A stretch of 64,000 bases of DNA from CAWBJO01 sp963789175 (lineage in GTDB: Bacteria > Pseudomonadota > Alphaproteobacteria > Rhizobiales > Aestuariivirgaceae), in assembly GCA_963789175.1 (NCBI GenBank), contig CAWBJO010000007.1, forward strand, positions 248,001-312,000. Direction: 5' to 3'. Below the pieces are notes generated by a model, which saw nothing but the letters and a program-made list of their open reading frames with translations, was not told the origin of the DNA and made no database searches. Both the position numbers and the translations under genes were made by a program. Shown here piece by piece: positions 1 to 7,266 of this stretch (its first letter is position 1; every line of letters starts with the position of its first letter).

Positions 1-1
1 T

Positions 2-466
2 CCCGCCGTCTCAATGGCCATGGCGCTTCGTGCCGAAATGTCCTGGAGGGAAGTTGCTTCATACGTGGTCGCACAGATTGCGGGTGCGATCGCCGGTACA
101 ATCCTGGCCCATCTCATGTTTGAGCTACCGGTCCTGCAACTTTCAACGACAGCGCGATGGGGAGCTGGTCAGTGGATGGCGGAGTTTGTCGCTGCTTTCG
201 GACTAGTCCTCGTAATCCTCGGCTGTCTACAACACAAGGTATTAGCCACAGCCTCTATCGTTGGCCTCTACATCACCGCAGCCTACTGGTTCACGGCGTC
301 CACCTCATTTGCGAACCCCGCCGTGACAATTGCTCGCGGACTGACCAACACGTTTGCGGGTATTGCCCCGACCGGCGTTCCCGCGTTCATAGTCGCCCAA
401 TTGGTTGGGGCAGCGGTCGCTGTAGGGATCGCACAATGGCTTTGGAAAGAACCTTCCGCTCGCTAG
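2..466 (+). CDS. Aquaporin/MIP-family channel, 5'-truncated by window edge
   Basis: C-terminal part of a major intrinsic protein (aquaglyceroporin) channel. The reading frame is open to the window edge and begins with P-A-V-S, which reads as the end of the first NPA half-helix motif; the second motif is seen complete as F-A-N-P-A-V. Three or more hydrophobic membrane segments follow. The next genes are an MFS transporter, a flavoprotein and an ArsR regulator on the other strand, so a role in arsenite or methylarsenical passage, like rhizobial AqpS, is likely, but that is inferred from context. Its stop codon overlaps the convergent MFS gene by 4 bp. The true start and the N-terminal half lie outside the window. 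Confidence 0.85.
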   Translation, partial: PAVSMAMALRAEMSWREVASYVVAQIAGAIAGTILAHLMFELPVLQLSTTARWGAGQWMAEFVAAFGLVLVILGCLQHKVLATASIVGLYITAAYWFTASTSFANPAVTIARGLTNTFAGIAPTGVPAFIVAQLVGAAVAVGIAQWLWKEPSAR

Positions 467-1656
467 ACGGCATATGCTTGGCGCGTTCTCGATAGCGAAG
501 CCAGCCAGCACGCAAGAAGCACGTTCAAGAGTGCAACTCCCGTCAGGACTCCCAGTACGGCGTGCTCTCCTGCCCGCGAGATGATGACGGCTCCGATGGA
601 TGGAGCTATTGCTTGTGCCAGAAGACTTGGCATAGCGAGCCGTCCCATCAGCGTTGCATAGCCCTCGCTTCCAAATAGAGCCAGCGGCAGCGTTCCCCTC
701 GCGATGGACTCAAGTCCGATGCCGGCGCCGTATAACATGAGCGCCAGAGGAACGATCGGAAGGCCGGCAAACAGGGCGCCTATGCCGAGGGCTGCGAACC
801 CAACGGATGCGATCTTAGTCCAGATTGGATGGTGGAATCTGGCCACCGCGAACTCGATTGCCCGCGCCGTTACTTGAGAGGGGCCGACGAGGGCGCCCAG
901 GGCAACAGCGGCAGCCAGGGACAGGCCTGTTGCCTGCAGCAGGTTGAGCAGGTGCACCGACATGGTCGATGTCGTGATGGCAGCAAGAGTCAGCGTGCCA
1001 GCTAGGAGAATGGTGAGCAGTGATCGATGAGTCCGGGTTCGCGTGAGCATGTTGGAGGGAACATCAGAAGCGCTGGCCCGCGGCGGAGGAGCCTCGCGCG
1101 GCAGGACGAGCAGGTACAGCGGCAGAATGATCACCAATTGGATCAGCGCATATGTGACGCAGGTGCCACGCCAACCAACCTCGCCCAGCAAATAGGCAGA
1201 TAGCGGCCAACAAACGGTGCTTGCAAGGCCACCAAAGAGGGTCAGCATTGTGATTGCGGAGCGGCCCTGCTGGCCGTAGAGCCGCCCTAAAGTCGCGAAA
1301 GCCGCATCGTAAAGGCCCGCTCCCATGCCGACGCCCACGACGAGCCAGGAAACTACATAGCAAAGGAGGTTCGGGGAAGCTGCCAGCCCTAAAAGGCCAA
1401 GGCAGATGCAGCCAGTTCCCAGCGCGAGAATGCCTCGCCCGCCGTTGCGGTCGATCGCAGCTCCAACCCGGGGAGACACAAGGCCGGCGATCAACAGCCC
1501 TAGAGATAGCCCGCCTACGACCCATTCCAGCGGCCATCCAGTATCCTTTGCGATTGGCGTGGCGATCACCGCCGGCAGGTAGTAGGTGGACCCCCAGGCG
1601 AGGATCTGGGCAATGCCCAACGTCGAAATGATCAAGTGGCGATTGCTGGCTGCCAT
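463..1656 (-). CDS. MFS transporter, probable arsenical/metalloid exporter
   Basis: A 397-residue major facilitator superfamily protein with about 12 hydrophobic segments and the usual short charged loops (R-V-G-A-A-I-D-R-N-G-G-R after TM2 is the MFS signature-A region). It is the last gene of the leftward run arsR - flavoprotein - MFS, with only 6 bp between it and the flavoprotein, so the three are surely co-transcribed. It does not resemble ArsJ at its N-terminus; an ArsK-like exporter of trivalent arsenicals or antimonials is one candidate, but substrate is inferred from neighbours only. The membrane role is certain, the substrate is not. Confidence 0.85.
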   Translation of the reverse strand: MAASNRHLIISTLGIAQILAWGSTYYLPAVIATPIAKDTGWPLEWVVGGLSLGLLIAGLVSPRVGAAIDRNGGRGILALGTGCICLGLLGLAASPNLLCYVVSWLVVGVGMGAGLYDAAFATLGRLYGQQGRSAITMLTLFGGLASTVCWPLSAYLLGEVGWRGTCVTYALIQLVIILPLYLLVLPREAPPPRASASDVPSNMLTRTRTHRSLLTILLAGTLTLAAITTSTMSVHLLNLLQATGLSLAAAVALGALVGPSQVTARAIEFAVARFHHPIWTKIASVGFAALGIGALFAGLPIVPLALMLYGAGIGLESIARGTLPLALFGSEGYATLMGRLAMPSLLAQAIAPSIGAVIISRAGEHAVLGVLTGVALLNVLLACWLASLSRTRQAYAV

Positions 1657-1662
1657 AACTCT

Positions 1663-3051
1663 CTAAACGTGAGCGCTACAGCCACAGCCTGACTTTCCGA
1701 CTGCCTTCTGCTGGGCATCCAGTAGGCAGCAGGCGTCTGCCTCGACAGGAGCAGGTCCGCCGCAGCAACCTTGTGCTTCGGCTCCTGGCTCGGCGGGCGG
1801 GCCTGAACAAATACCGGTCTCCGGCAGGACAAGCTCAATGGCATCGGCGCCCCTGATGTCGCCAGTCAGCGCGGCAACGACGGAACGCACCTGTTCATAT
1901 CCCGTCAGCAGCAGGAACGTCGGCGCGCGGCCATAGCTCTTGATGCCGACAATGTAAAATCCAGCTTCGGGGTGACTTAGCTCACGGTGGCCGTGGGGCG
2001 GGACGGTTCCGCAAGAGTGTTCGTTGGGATCGATCAGAGGACCAAGAGCCTTGGCGCTTTCGAGCCAAGGATCGAGATCAAGTCTGATTTCACGGGTGAT
2101 GGTCAGATCGGGCCGCTGACCGGTGGCAGCGATGATACGATCGACTGGGCCAAGCTTTCGGGCGCCGTCTTGCGACTGTCCTTCGACAAGCAAGTCGCCT
2201 TCGGTCCCGTATACCGAGGTGATAGCGAAACCAGTCACAAGCTCGACTCGCTTGTTTTCAACCAGTTCCCGGACGTTCGCACCTAGTTCGCCACGCGCCG
2301 GTAGCTCGTCGGCGTCGCCACCACTGTAGATTCTGCCGAGGTCTGAACCTCGCGTCGCCCAGATGAATCTTGTTCGAGGTGCAAGTTCCTTGAGGCGTGC
2401 AAGATCGAGCAAGGAATTGGCTGCAGAGTGACCAGCTCCGATGACGAGTGTCGTTTGGTTCTCGTACTTCGCTCGATCCTTCCCCAGCACGTCGGGAATG
2501 CCATAGGCGATGCGGTCGGCGTTTTCCAACTCGCCTGTGGCAGGCAGGCCATCAGCACCAAGTGGATTGGGTTGGCCCCAGGTGCCGGAGGCGTCTATTA
2601 CCGAGCGGGCGGCATCCCGGCGGGTTCCGTATGGCGTTTTGACGAGCAGCATGAACGGTCGCGATGACCGGTCTCGACTACCGATCTTGTCAATTCCCCA
2701 CCGCGAAATGGCAACGACGCGCGCATTGAGATCGAGGACGGAAGCAATCTCGGGTATGTCAGCTAACGGTTGGAGATATTGCGAGATCAATTCGCCTCCA
2801 GTCGGGAAGGCCTCAGGATCTGGCATGCGCCAGCCATGTTTCCTGAGAAGTCGAACTGATGCATGATCGACGCAATAGCGCCACGGCGTGAACACACTCA
2901 CATGACTCCAGTCCCTGACGTATGAGCCCACCTGAGATCCCGCCTCATAGAGCTTCACCGGAACGCCAAGCTCCAATAGATGCGCAGCAGCTGCCAAACC
3001 AACCGGACCAGCTCCGATGATTGCGACGGGAAGTTCCTCAAGCTTGAGCAT
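1663..3051 (-). CDS. FAD/NAD(P)-dependent oxidoreductase of ars cluster with Cys-rich tail
   Basis: Flavin monooxygenase/thioredoxin-reductase-like two-dinucleotide-binding-domain flavoprotein of 462 residues. The FAD Rossmann motif G-A-G-P-V-G is at residues 13-18, and a second G-A-G-H-S-A motif follows in mid-protein for NAD(P). The last ~50 residues hold seven cysteines in C, CC, CC and CxC groups, suited to binding a soft metalloid such as As(III). The chosen ATG gives the standard N-terminus just before the Rossmann motif; a longer frame would run into arsR. It is often called ArsO in arsenic clusters; the exact reaction is unknown. Located 47 bp after arsR and 6 bp before the MFS gene. 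Confidence 0.85.
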   Translation of the reverse strand: MLKLEELPVAIIGAGPVGLAAAAHLLELGVPVKLYEAGSQVGSYVRDWSHVSVFTPWRYCVDHASVRLLRKHGWRMPDPEAFPTGGELISQYLQPLADIPEIASVLDLNARVVAISRWGIDKIGSRDRSSRPFMLLVKTPYGTRRDAARSVIDASGTWGQPNPLGADGLPATGELENADRIAYGIPDVLGKDRAKYENQTTLVIGAGHSAANSLLDLARLKELAPRTRFIWATRGSDLGRIYSGGDADELPARGELGANVRELVENKRVELVTGFAITSVYGTEGDLLVEGQSQDGARKLGPVDRIIAATGQRPDLTITREIRLDLDPWLESAKALGPLIDPNEHSCGTVPPHGHRELSHPEAGFYIVGIKSYGRAPTFLLLTGYEQVRSVVAALTGDIRGADAIELVLPETGICSGPPAEPGAEAQGCCGGPAPVEADACCLLDAQQKAVGKSGCGCSAHV

Positions 3052-3098
3052 CGTTGCCTTCCATATTTCTGGAATTAGCGAAGTTACAGACAAATTTT

Positions 3099-3404
3099 TT
3101 ATGCGGCCGAAGTTTCCGTCATGTCCGCGCAACACTCGTCCACGAGGAACCCGACCAAGTCCTTCATCTGCTTGAACTCGGCCCGGCAGATCAATGTCGT
3201 TCCCTGACGTTCCTGGGACACGAGATCTACCTGAATGAGCTTCTGCAAGTGATGAGACAGGGTCGATGCTGCCGCCCCTACCTTCGCTTGGAGCCTCCCA
3301 ACGGACATTCCGGCCTCACCGGCGCGTATCAAGGCGCGAAAGACGGAAAGGCGAGTTGGATTACCAAGGGCCTCTAACTGAGCCGCAGCATCGATAAGTT
3401 TCAT
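3099..3404 (-). CDS. arsR: ArsR-family metalloregulator
   Basis: A 101-residue winged-helix repressor of the ArsR/SmtB family; the recognition helix region is around A-A-S-T-L-S-H-H-L-Q-K-L (residues 45-56). It has a cysteine at 73 and a vicinal pair at 91-92 near the C-terminus. This layout resembles ArsR proteins that sense As(III) with C-terminal cysteines (Acidithiobacillus type) rather than the E. coli CxCxxC type in the DNA-binding helix. First gene of a leftward operon with the flavoprotein and the MFS exporter. A perfect AT-rich inverted repeat 40 bp upstream is the probable operator. Metalloid choice is inferred from context. Confidence 0.92.
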   Translation of the reverse strand: MKLIDAAAQLEALGNPTRLSVFRALIRAGEAGMSVGRLQAKVGAAASTLSHHLQKLIQVDLVSQERQGTTLICRAEFKQMKDLVGFLVDECCADMTETSAA

Positions 3405-3443
3405 GCATCTTCGCTAACTGGTCCTGTTATCGAAGTCAAACTA

Positions 3444-3465
3444 TATTTCTAGTAATTTAGAAATA
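3444..3465. promoter_or_regulatory. Candidate ArsR operator, AT-rich inverted repeat
   Basis: Perfect 8-bp arms TATTTCTA and TAGAAATA separated by 6 nt, about 40 bp upstream of the arsR start. ArsR/SmtB proteins bind AT-rich dyads at this kind of position, so autoregulation of the operon is likely. The binding itself is inferred. Confidence 0.6.
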
Positions 3466-3558
3466 CTTCGGCCGCTACGGAGCAATGCGCAAAAGCGAAG
3501 AAATCGCTCCTTGCGTTCGCCTTTCGAGCTAGTGGGCAATCGACGAGGGTTTGCAGGT

Positions 3559-3632
3559 TGGCTGGGGGACTAGGATTCGAACCTAGACTGGCGGAGTCAG
3601 AGTCCGCTGTCCTACCGTTAGACGATCCCCCA
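3559..3632 (-). tRNA. tRNA-Gln (anticodon CTG)
   Basis: On the minus strand the 7-bp acceptor stem TGGGGGA/TCCCCCA, the T loop G-G-T-T-C-G-A-A-T-C-C and the anticodon stem GCGGA/TCCGC enclosing loop CTCTGAC can be folded by eye; the anticodon is CTG, reading CAG for glutamine. The 3' CCA is encoded. The 3' end points at the ars cluster. Confidence 0.95.
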
Positions 3633-3925
3633 ACAGGGCCGGTCAAATCTATGCGGCGCTACATAGCCCCAGGCGAGCCAAAGATCAACCGGCAGCCTCT
3701 CGCTCGAACGGGAGCGGGACAAGATCGGATCCTGACCCTCTACGGCTCAGCCTGCGCGCAACCAGCGCCAAATGAGGTCTCGCGCCCGCAACAGCGCGTC
3801 GTGCGCCTCCAAAACCCCCCTGCCGCTCGGCCCTAGTTGACAGGACCCGCCACCCTCTAGACTCTCTGGCTCGGCCGTACTCCACTTGCGACGCCTCCCG
3901 CCTCATTGGACTTCATTTCCGCTCG

Positions 3926-4816
3926 ATGACCGCCGCAGCCCTCGAAGACCGTGTCAGACAGCTTCCGCTGTGGAAGCACAAGGTATCGCTCGAAGTCTTG
4001 AAGGGCGGGATCAGCAACACCTCGTTCATCGTCACCGACGGCGGGGAGCGCTTCGTGGTACGGTGCGGCGACGACATACCCGCGCATCACGTGTCGCGGG
4101 AACGCGAGCGGGCGGCGAGCGAGGCTGCGTTCGAAGCGGGCCTGTCGCCGGAGCTCGTCCACGGCGAGCCCGGCCTCATGGTGTTCCGCTACATCGCCGG
4201 CAGGACCTATACGGAAGACGACATGCGCGCCAATGCGCAGCGCATCGTCGCGCTTCTCCGGCGCTGCCATGCAGATCTGCGGCGCCTGGTGCGGGGCCCC
4301 GTCAACTTCTTCTGGGCGTTCCACGTCATCCGCGACAACGTCCACAAACTGATCGGGCGCGGCGGAAGTTGGGCGGACGAGCTGCCGCGCTTTGCCGAGC
4401 TGGCTGACCGGCTCGAGGCGGTGCAGATGCCGATGCCGATCGTGTTCGGCCATCACGATTTGCTGCCGGGGAACTTCATCGACGACGGCGAGCGCCTGTG
4501 GCTCATCGACTGGGAATACGGGAGCTATGGGACGGCGCTGTTCGACCTCTCCAACTTGGCGGCGAACGGGAGCTTCGACGAGGCGGGGGAGACGCAGCTG
4601 CTGAACGGATATTTCGGGCGCGCGCCCTCGGATGAGCTCAGACGGTCGTTCGATGCCATGAAGGCAGCATCGGCGCTGCGCGAGGCGACCTGGGCGCTCG
4701 TTTCGGAAATCCACCTCGACGCGCCGGGTGCAGACTACCAGGGACATGCGGCGGAATTCTTCCGGCGGACCGACACCGCGGTGAAACGCTTCGAGGAGCG
4801 ATACGGCAAACTATGA
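3926..4816 (+). CDS. Choline/ethanolamine kinase-family phosphotransferase (copy 1)
   Basis: A 296-residue aminoglycoside-phosphotransferase-fold kinase. The catalytic loop H-H-D-L-L-P-G-N-F (residues 176-184, catalytic Asp178, Asn183) and the metal-binding D-W-E-Y (195-198) are intact; the N-lobe has the G-G-I-S-N turn at 27-31. The family phosphorylates choline, ethanolamine or related small alcohols with ATP in the cytoplasm; the substrate is not known here. Its stop overlaps the next gene's start (ATGA), so it is translationally coupled to a dimethylglycine-dehydrogenase-like flavoprotein. The substrate may therefore be an N-methylated amino alcohol or amino acid derivative, an inference from context. 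Confidence 0.85.
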   Translation: MTAAALEDRVRQLPLWKHKVSLEVLKGGISNTSFIVTDGGERFVVRCGDDIPAHHVSRERERAASEAAFEAGLSPELVHGEPGLMVFRYIAGRTYTEDDMRANAQRIVALLRRCHADLRRLVRGPVNFFWAFHVIRDNVHKLIGRGGSWADELPRFAELADRLEAVQMPMPIVFGHHDLLPGNFIDDGERLWLIDWEYGSYGTALFDLSNLAANGSFDEAGETQLLNGYFGRAPSDELRRSFDAMKAASALREATWALVSEIHLDAPGADYQGHAAEFFRRTDTAVKRFEERYGKL

Positions 4817-7260
4817 CTGGTCAACTCCCCGAACGCGCTGAGTTCGTTGTGATCGGCGGCGGCATCATCGGCTGCTCGACCGCCTACCACCTGGCAAAAG
4901 ACCACAAGGCCGACGTCGTGCTCATCGAGCGGGGAAAGCTCACCTGCGGGTCGACGTGGCACGCCGCGGGCCTCGTCGGGCAACTCCGGTCGTCGGCTTC
5001 GATCACCCAGGTGCTTCGCTATTCGGTCGAGCTCTACAAGAGGCTTGCCGGCGAAACGGGCCTGGAGACCGGCTGGAAGATGACGGGCTGCCTCAGGCTC
5101 GCGACCAACCCGGAACGGTGGATCGAGTACCAGCGTCTCGCGACGACGGCGCGGAGCTTCGGTCTCGACATGCACCTTCTGTCACCGGCGGAGGTCAGGG
5201 CGATGTGGCCGCTCATGGCCACCGACGACCTCGTGGGGGCGAGTTTCCTGCCGACCGACGGGCAGGCCAATCCGTCGGACATCGCGCAATCGCTCGCCAA
5301 GGGCGCGCGGATGCACGGCGCCCGCATCCACGAAGGCGTCGCGGTCACCGGCTTCGAGACGGAGGGCCGCCGCATCGTCGCCATCCGCACGAATTCGGGG
5401 CGCATCGCCTGCGACAAGGTGGTGCTGTGCGCCGGCCAGTGGTCGCGGCAAATCGGAGCGCTGGCAGGCGTCCGCGTGCCGCTTCAGCCCGTCAAGCATC
5501 AGTATGTGATCACGGAGCGGATGGACGGGATCGCGCCCGGGCTGGCGACGGTCCGCGATCCCGACCGGCGGACGTACTTCAAGGAAGAGGTCGGCGGGCT
5601 GGTATTCGGCGGCTACGAGCCGAACCCGATCGCCTGGACGACCGACGACGTTCCCGAAGACTTCGAGTTCCAGCTTTTCGAAGACGACTGGAACCATTTC
5701 GAGCAGCACATGACGCATGCGCTCGCCCGCGTTCCGAACCTGGAAAACGCCGGGATCAAGCAGATGATCAACGGTCCGGAGAGCTTCACACCAGACGGGA
5801 ACTTCATCCTGGGTGCAGCACCCGAGCTCGACAATTTCCATGTCGGGTGCGGCTTCAACGCCTTCGGCATCGCGTCTGCCGGCGGGGCGGGCTGGGTTCT
5901 GGCGACGTGGGCAAAAACCGGCGAAGCGCCGATGGACCTGTGGGTCGTCGACATCCGGCGGTTTTCGCGACTGCACGACGATCGGACGTGGGTCGCCGAG
6001 CGCACCCTCGAGGCGTATGGAAAGCACTACACGATCGGCTACCCGCATGAGGAATACGAAAGCGGACGGCCGCGCATCGTCTCACCGCTCTACAGCCGGC
6101 TGAAGGCGAACCGCGCGGTCTTCGGCTCCAAGCTCGGCTGGGAACGCCCGAACTGGTTCGCCCCCGAGGGCATGGAGCCGAGGGATGCCTATTCCATGGG
6201 CCGGCAGAACTGGTTCGACGCGGTCGGGCTGGAGCATGCGCTCGTCAGGAGCAAGGCGGGCCTGTTCGACCAGTCTTCCTTCGCGAAATACGAAGTCAGA
6301 GGCAGGGACGCAGCAAAGGCGCTCTCATGGATAGCCGCCAACGACATCGGGAAGCCGCCTGGCCGGCTCACCTACACGCAGATGCTCAACACGCGCGGCG
6401 GCATCGAGTGCGACCTGACGGTAGCGCGGCTGGCGGAGGATCATTTCTACATCGTGACCGGCACCGGCTTCCGGACGCACGATGCCGCCTGGATCGCCGA
6501 CCACATTGGGCCGGGCCTCGATGCTCGCCTCGAGGACGTGACCGAGGATTTCGGGACGCTGTCGCTCATGGGCCCGGCGGCCCGGCGCATCCTGGCGAAG
6601 GCGACCTCCGACGACGTCGGGGGCGCTGCGTTCCCGTTCGGCCACGTCCGCGTGATCGACATCGCCGGCCATGCCGTCCGCGCGCTGCGCGTCACCTATG
6701 TGGGAGAGCTCGGCTGGGAGCTTCACATGCCGATCGATGCTCTCGGAACGGTCTTCGACCGGTTGATGGAGGTCGGCGGACCGGAAGGACTGGCGCCGGT
6801 CGGCTACCGGGCGCTCGAATCCCTGCGACTCGAGAAGGGCTACCGGGCCTGGGGTACGGACATCACGCCGAACGACACGCCTTTCGAGGCGGGGCTCGGC
6901 TGGGCGGTCAAGCTCGGCCGCGACGAACCCTTCATCGGGCGGGACGCGATGGAACGGCAAGCGAACAGCATCCAGGTCAAGCGCCTCGCCTGTTTCGCCT
7001 GCGAGGATCCGAATGTCATCCTGCTAGGCCGCGAAACCATTTTGCGCAACGGCGCACAAGTGGGATATCTGACGAGCGGGGGCTTCGGCTATACGATCGG
7101 CAAACCCATCGGCTACGGATATGTACGCAGGGCGGAAGGCGTGACGCGGGAATTCCTCTCGGAGGGGCGCTACGAACTCATCGTCGCCACCGAGCGGGTG
7201 CCGTGCACCTATCATGACGGCGCGCTCTACGATCCCGCCAGCAGCAGGGTCAAGGCCTGA
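4813..7260 (+). CDS. Dimethylglycine/sarcosine dehydrogenase-like flavoprotein (copy 1)
   Basis: An 815-residue fusion typical of mitochondrial DMGDH and its bacterial relatives: a D-amino-acid-oxidase-type FAD domain (G-G-G-I-I-G at 15-20), a middle FAO domain, then an aminomethyltransferase (GcvT) domain and its C-terminal barrel. S-T-W-H-A-A-G-L carries His50, aligned with the histidine that links FAD covalently in DMGDH. Such enzymes oxidatively demethylate N-methyl amino acids and pass the one-carbon unit to tetrahydrofolate. It overlaps the upstream kinase by 4 bp and precedes a paralogue by 6 bp. The substrate need not be dimethylglycine. Confidence 0.85.
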   Translation: MTGQLPERAEFVVIGGGIIGCSTAYHLAKDHKADVVLIERGKLTCGSTWHAAGLVGQLRSSASITQVLRYSVELYKRLAGETGLETGWKMTGCLRLATNPERWIEYQRLATTARSFGLDMHLLSPAEVRAMWPLMATDDLVGASFLPTDGQANPSDIAQSLAKGARMHGARIHEGVAVTGFETEGRRIVAIRTNSGRIACDKVVLCAGQWSRQIGALAGVRVPLQPVKHQYVITERMDGIAPGLATVRDPDRRTYFKEEVGGLVFGGYEPNPIAWTTDDVPEDFEFQLFEDDWNHFEQHMTHALARVPNLENAGIKQMINGPESFTPDGNFILGAAPELDNFHVGCGFNAFGIASAGGAGWVLATWAKTGEAPMDLWVVDIRRFSRLHDDRTWVAERTLEAYGKHYTIGYPHEEYESGRPRIVSPLYSRLKANRAVFGSKLGWERPNWFAPEGMEPRDAYSMGRQNWFDAVGLEHALVRSKAGLFDQSSFAKYEVRGRDAAKALSWIAANDIGKPPGRLTYTQMLNTRGGIECDLTVARLAEDHFYIVTGTGFRTHDAAWIADHIGPGLDARLEDVTEDFGTLSLMGPAARRILAKATSDDVGGAAFPFGHVRVIDIAGHAVRALRVTYVGELGWELHMPIDALGTVFDRLMEVGGPEGLAPVGYRALESLRLEKGYRAWGTDITPNDTPFEAGLGWAVKLGRDEPFIGRDAMERQANSIQVKRLACFACEDPNVILLGRETILRNGAQVGYLTSGGFGYTIGKPIGYGYVRRAEGVTREFLSEGRYELIVATERVPCTYHDGALYDPASSRVKA

Positions 7261-7266
7261 AGCCCC

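Noticed and set aside
463..466. 4-bp convergent overlap of aquaporin and MFS genes as regulatory antisense
   Set aside because: Such short convergent stop overlaps are common and carry no further signal here.
3558..3836. Short ORF across the tRNA-Gln gene
   Set aside because: It reads the complement of the tRNA and then non-conserved sequence; no ribosome site.
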